Positions 7,287-9,241 of a stretch of 9,241 bases of DNA are shown piece after piece. The position numbers were made by a program, and so were the translations under genes. The notes under the pieces were generated by a model, which ran no database searches, was not told the origin of the DNA, and saw only the letters and a list, made by a program, of their open reading frames with translations. Each line of letters opens with the position of its first letter. Position 1 is the first letter of the stretch. The DNA is from Paracoccaceae bacterium (lineage in GTDB: Bacteria; Pseudomonadota; Alphaproteobacteria; Rhodobacterales; Rhodobacteraceae), in NCBI GenBank assembly GCA_003535335.1, contig DOHJ01000178.1:1-9241 (forward strand). The letters run 5' to 3'.

Positions 7287-8624
7287 TTGGATATTATGGG
7301 ATTTCTGCCGTCATTCGGCAATTTTGCCTTTACGATTGGCGCATTTATTGTGGCCCTGTCTGTCATTGTGGCAATTCATGAGTACGGGCATTATATTGTA
7401 GGCCGGCTGTCGGGCATTCATGCCGAGGTGTTTTCGCTGGGATTTGGCCCTGTGATCTGGTCACGAAACGATAAACACGGCACCAAATGGCAAATTGCGG
7501 CTTTGCCTTTTGGCGGCTACGTCAAGTTTTTCGGCGATTCCAGTGCTGCCAGCGGCAAAGACGGTGAAACCATCAGCACATTGTCCAAAGAAGAGCTGCG
7601 TCGCACCATGCATGGCGCTCCGTTATGGGCCCGGTTTTTGACGGTTCTGGCCGGTCCTGTGTTTAACTTTATTTTATCAATTATCCTGCTGACGGGGCTG
7701 GCTTTGGCCACCGGTGTTGGCACCTATCCCCCCGTGATAGAAAAGGTACATGCCTTGCCTGACGGCCTAAACGAGCTGCAGGCAGGTGATCAATTACTGG
7801 CGATCAACGGGGTGAAATACCCGCAAGCCGAATATTTTTACGAATTCCTGGAAACATTGCCTGTCGCTCGCCAGCTTGATTACACTGTGCTGCGAAACGG
7901 GCGGGAAATTACCGTTTCTGGTCCTGCCTTGTCACCAACAAGGGTTGCAAGTGTCACCCCGGGGTGGGCGGCAGAAAAGGCCGGAATCAAGATGGATGAT
8001 GTCATTATGGCAATAGATGGTCAGGACGTATTCGAATTTGGCCAGATAATCCCGTTGATCGAAAAAAGCGCAGGAAATCCGGTTGTGGTCAAGCTTTGGC
8101 GCGATGGCCAGATACTCGAGGTAACTCTGAAAGCCACTCAGCGTGATATTCCAAAAGCAGATAACAGTTTTGAAACCCGTTATCTGATGGGGGTAAGCGG
8201 GGAGTTTTTCTTTACTCCGGCCACCCGCAGCCCCGGATTGGGAGAAGCCTTGAGCATGGGTGCCGATCGCACTTGGGGCATCGTTACACAATCGCTGTCG
8301 GGGCTTTATCACATGGTTGCCGGCAAGATCAGTTCTTGCAACATTTCCGGTCCGATCATGATTGCCAAGATTTCGGGTCAGATGGCCTCGCAAGGCCTTG
8401 TGGATTTCATCTTTTTCATTGCACTGCTATCAACGGCTATCGGTTTGATGAACCTGTTTCCGGTGCCGGTGCTTGATGGTGGCCATTTGGTGTTTTTCGC
8501 ATATGAAGCAGTAACGGGCAAACCGCCCAGTGACGGCGCATTGCGCATCCTGATGACCGTTGGTCTTGTGTTGATCCTGTCATTGATGGTGTTTGCTGTG
8601 ACAAATGATTTGTTCTGCCCTTAA
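7287..8624 (+). CDS. rseP: Site-2 intramembrane zinc metalloprotease RseP (M50)
   Basis: RseP is an inner-membrane protease that cuts substrates within the membrane, classically the anti-sigma factor of the envelope stress response and spent signal peptides. Seen in 445 aa: a first transmembrane helix carrying the zinc motif HEYGH (His31, Glu32, His35); GFGPVIWS and LPFGGYVKFFGD, typical of the N-terminal core; a second membrane segment around residues 110-140; a degenerate first PDZ domain (about 145-212) and a second PDZ domain (about 218-285, with GWAAEKAGIKMDDVIMAIDG); and NLFPVPVLDGGH with the third zinc ligand Asp397. All catalytic residues are intact. I place the start at TTG 7287 because AAGGA lies 7 nt upstream; an ATG at 7296 would leave a 16-nt spacing. 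It is the last operon gene visible. bamA, the usual neighbour, is not present. Confidence 0.96.
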   Translation: MDIMGFLPSFGNFAFTIGAFIVALSVIVAIHEYGHYIVGRLSGIHAEVFSLGFGPVIWSRNDKHGTKWQIAALPFGGYVKFFGDSSAASGKDGETISTLSKEELRRTMHGAPLWARFLTVLAGPVFNFILSIILLTGLALATGVGTYPPVIEKVHALPDGLNELQAGDQLLAINGVKYPQAEYFYEFLETLPVARQLDYTVLRNGREITVSGPALSPTRVASVTPGWAAEKAGIKMDDVIMAIDGQDVFEFGQIIPLIEKSAGNPVVVKLWRDGQILEVTLKATQRDIPKADNSFETRYLMGVSGEFFFTPATRSPGLGEALSMGADRTWGIVTQSLSGLYHMVAGKISSCNISGPIMIAKISGQMASQGLVDFIFFIALLSTAIGLMNLFPVPVLDGGHLVFFAYEAVTGKPPSDGALRILMTVGLVLILSLMVFAVTNDLFCP

Positions 8625-8670
8625 GCAGGGTCATGATTGGCGCTGCTGTGGTTACAGATAATCTGACAAT

Positions 8671-8724
8671 CGCGTGGCGCGGATTGACTGGACCTGGTTC
8701 TGGCTGAAATGAAAACGCCACGCG
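8671..8724. repeat. 9-bp perfect inverted repeat with 36-nt loop downstream of rseP
   Basis: CGCGTGGCG (8671-8679) and CGCCACGCG (8716-8724) are exact inverted repeats. An RNA made across this region could form a strong GC-rich stem with a large loop. No T-run follows, so it is not a standard intrinsic terminator. It may be an RNA-stabilising 3' structure, part of an unannotated small RNA, or a protein-binding dyad. Confidence 0.4.
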
Positions 8725-8797
8725 GTCTACTGAGCGGGTGGCAGGGTTGTTTGGAGTTGTATTGTTTTGAACATCTTAAAGCATTGCGGCACGATTT

Positions 8798-8830
8798 GGC
8801 GGGCAGACTGGCCGCCCTTCAGTGTTTTTT
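8798..8830 (+). terminator. Weak intrinsic terminator candidate
   Basis: GGCGG (8798-8802) pairs with CCGCC (8812-8816) around a 9-nt loop. A run of six T (8825-8830) follows, but only after an 8-nt gap. The stem is short and the T-run displaced, so termination of the operon here is only a possibility. Confidence 0.3.
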
Positions 8831-8838
8831 GGAACCTT

Positions 8839-9241
8839 AGGCGGTGTCATCATTCGAGCCAAATCATGCATGCCGCGAGGTGGATCGTGCCTAGGAAGGC
8901 CTCGGCTGTTTTGTCATAACCTGTGGCTATCGCTCTGTAATGTTTAAGTTTTTCAAAGAGGTTTTCTATAAGATGGCGCGCTTTGTAGAGGAGTTTGTCG
9001 TAGTCCCTCTGAACTTTTCGGTTGGATTTTGGCGGTATGACAACCTGCTTTCCAGAGAAAGTGAGCGGCTCAATAACGCGCGAATCTGCGTCATACCCTT
9101 TATCTGCCAGCAGAATTGGGGCTTCCAGATCGCCAATCAAATGGTTCGCTCCATCCAGATCACAGGCCTGCCCGCCGGTCAGGAAAAACCCAAGCGGGTT
9201 TCTCAAAGCATCCATTGCCCGGCAGGCGATTGCAAGGCAAT
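8839..9241 (-). mobile_element. IS5-family insertion sequence, 3' end only (rest beyond window)
   Basis: The left boundary is placed near 8838-8841 because transposase-linked sequence begins just there: the transposase stop is at 8850-8852, and the GGCGGTGTCATCATTCGAGC stretch (8840-8859) is the candidate terminal repeat. TTA or TTAG at 8837-8840 could be the short target site typical of IS5/IS427 relatives. Only one end is visible, so the terminal inverted repeat and target duplication cannot be confirmed. Confidence 0.7.
8850..9241 (-). CDS. IS5-family DDE transposase, C-terminal part
   Basis: This is the catalytic C-terminal part of a transposase for cut-and-paste mobility of the host IS. 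Seen: 121 codons from Met (9215) to the stop, and the frame stays open another eight codons to the window edge. PLGFFLTGGQACDLDGA is typical of IS5-type ORFB. LADKGYDAD carries the second catalytic Asp. YKARHLIENLFEKLK matches the Y-(2)-R-(3)-E-(6)-K signature exactly, supplying the catalytic Glu. The AIATGYDKTAEAFLGTIHLAA and MIWLE ending is standard. The first catalytic Asp must lie beyond the window. The eight codons upstream of Met do not obviously resemble the usual TKIHA stretch, so a frameshift or a divergent copy is possible. It is transcribed opposite to rseP. Confidence 0.9.
   Translation of the reverse strand, partial: CLAIACRAMDALRNPLGFFLTGGQACDLDGANHLIGDLEAPILLADKGYDADSRVIEPLTFSGKQVVIPPKSNRKVQRDYDKLLYKARHLIENLFEKLKHYRAIATGYDKTAEAFLGTIHLAACMIWLE

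Larger units (their letters stand above)
8625..8838. other. Non-coding stretch after rseP with no recognised gene
   Basis: About 215 bp between the rseP stop and the insertion sequence. I see no bamA start, tRNA or conserved protein. A 43-codon frame at 8709-8840 has no ribosome binding site and no recognisable content. The stretch contains the inverted repeat and the hairpin listed separately. Confidence 0.6.

Noticed and set aside
8437..8721. 94-codon minus-strand ORF
   Set aside because: Most of it is antisense to the conserved end of rseP, and the translation has no family features.
8640..8735. Possible tRNA or tmRNA-like fold downstream of rseP
   Set aside because: The GGTTCTGGC stretch recalls a T-arm, but no acceptor stem, anticodon arm or CCA arrangement fits.
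8709..8840. 43-codon plus-strand ORF ending at the IS boundary
   Set aside because: It has no ribosome binding site, no recognisable motif, and overlaps both the inverted repeat and the terminator-like hairpin. Its stop falls in the IS junction, so it is probably chance.
1..9241. CRISPR array, prophage, toxin-antitoxin or defence system
   Set aside because: No regularly spaced repeats and no genes of these families were seen; the window is mainly housekeeping genes plus one IS end.

Overview
The window looks like chromosome from an alphaproteobacterium, most likely Rhodobacterales (Roseobacter-like). This rests on protein style and gene order (pyrH-frr-uppS-cdsA-rseP on one strand) and on moderate GC content; no database comparison was possible.

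Left part (1-3254): a penicillin acylase (Ntn-hydrolase, family S45) gene on the minus strand runs off the left edge. It diverges from a beta-hydroxyacid dehydrogenase (3-hydroxyisobutyrate dehydrogenase family) gene on the plus strand. The roughly 106-bp gap between them carries an 8-bp inverted pair of possible operator half-sites. The dehydrogenase converges tail to tail with an AraC-family regulator gene, whose upstream region holds another 8-bp dyad. These three genes may form a small regulated catabolic or acyl-processing module, but that is inference.

Middle part (3255-8624): miaA (tRNA i6A37 synthesis) on the minus strand diverges from a plus-strand housekeeping operon. The operon runs pyrH (UMP kinase), frr (ribosome recycling), uppS (undecaprenyl-PP synthesis), cdsA (CDP-diacylglycerol synthesis) and rseP (site-2 protease). 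It links nucleotide supply, translation, lipid-carrier and phospholipid synthesis, and envelope stress signalling. uppS and cdsA overlap by ATGA. In related genomes dxr normally sits between cdsA and rseP. Here only about 150 bp separate them, with features that could be the two ends of an internally deleted dxr. This is the most interesting observation in the window.

Right part (8625-9241): about 215 bp of non-coding DNA with a 9-bp inverted repeat and a weak terminator-like hairpin, then the 3' end of an IS5-type insertion sequence whose DDE transposase continues beyond the right edge. It lies where bamA would normally follow rseP. I found no CRISPR array, tRNA, rRNA, phage genes or recognisable new defence system.
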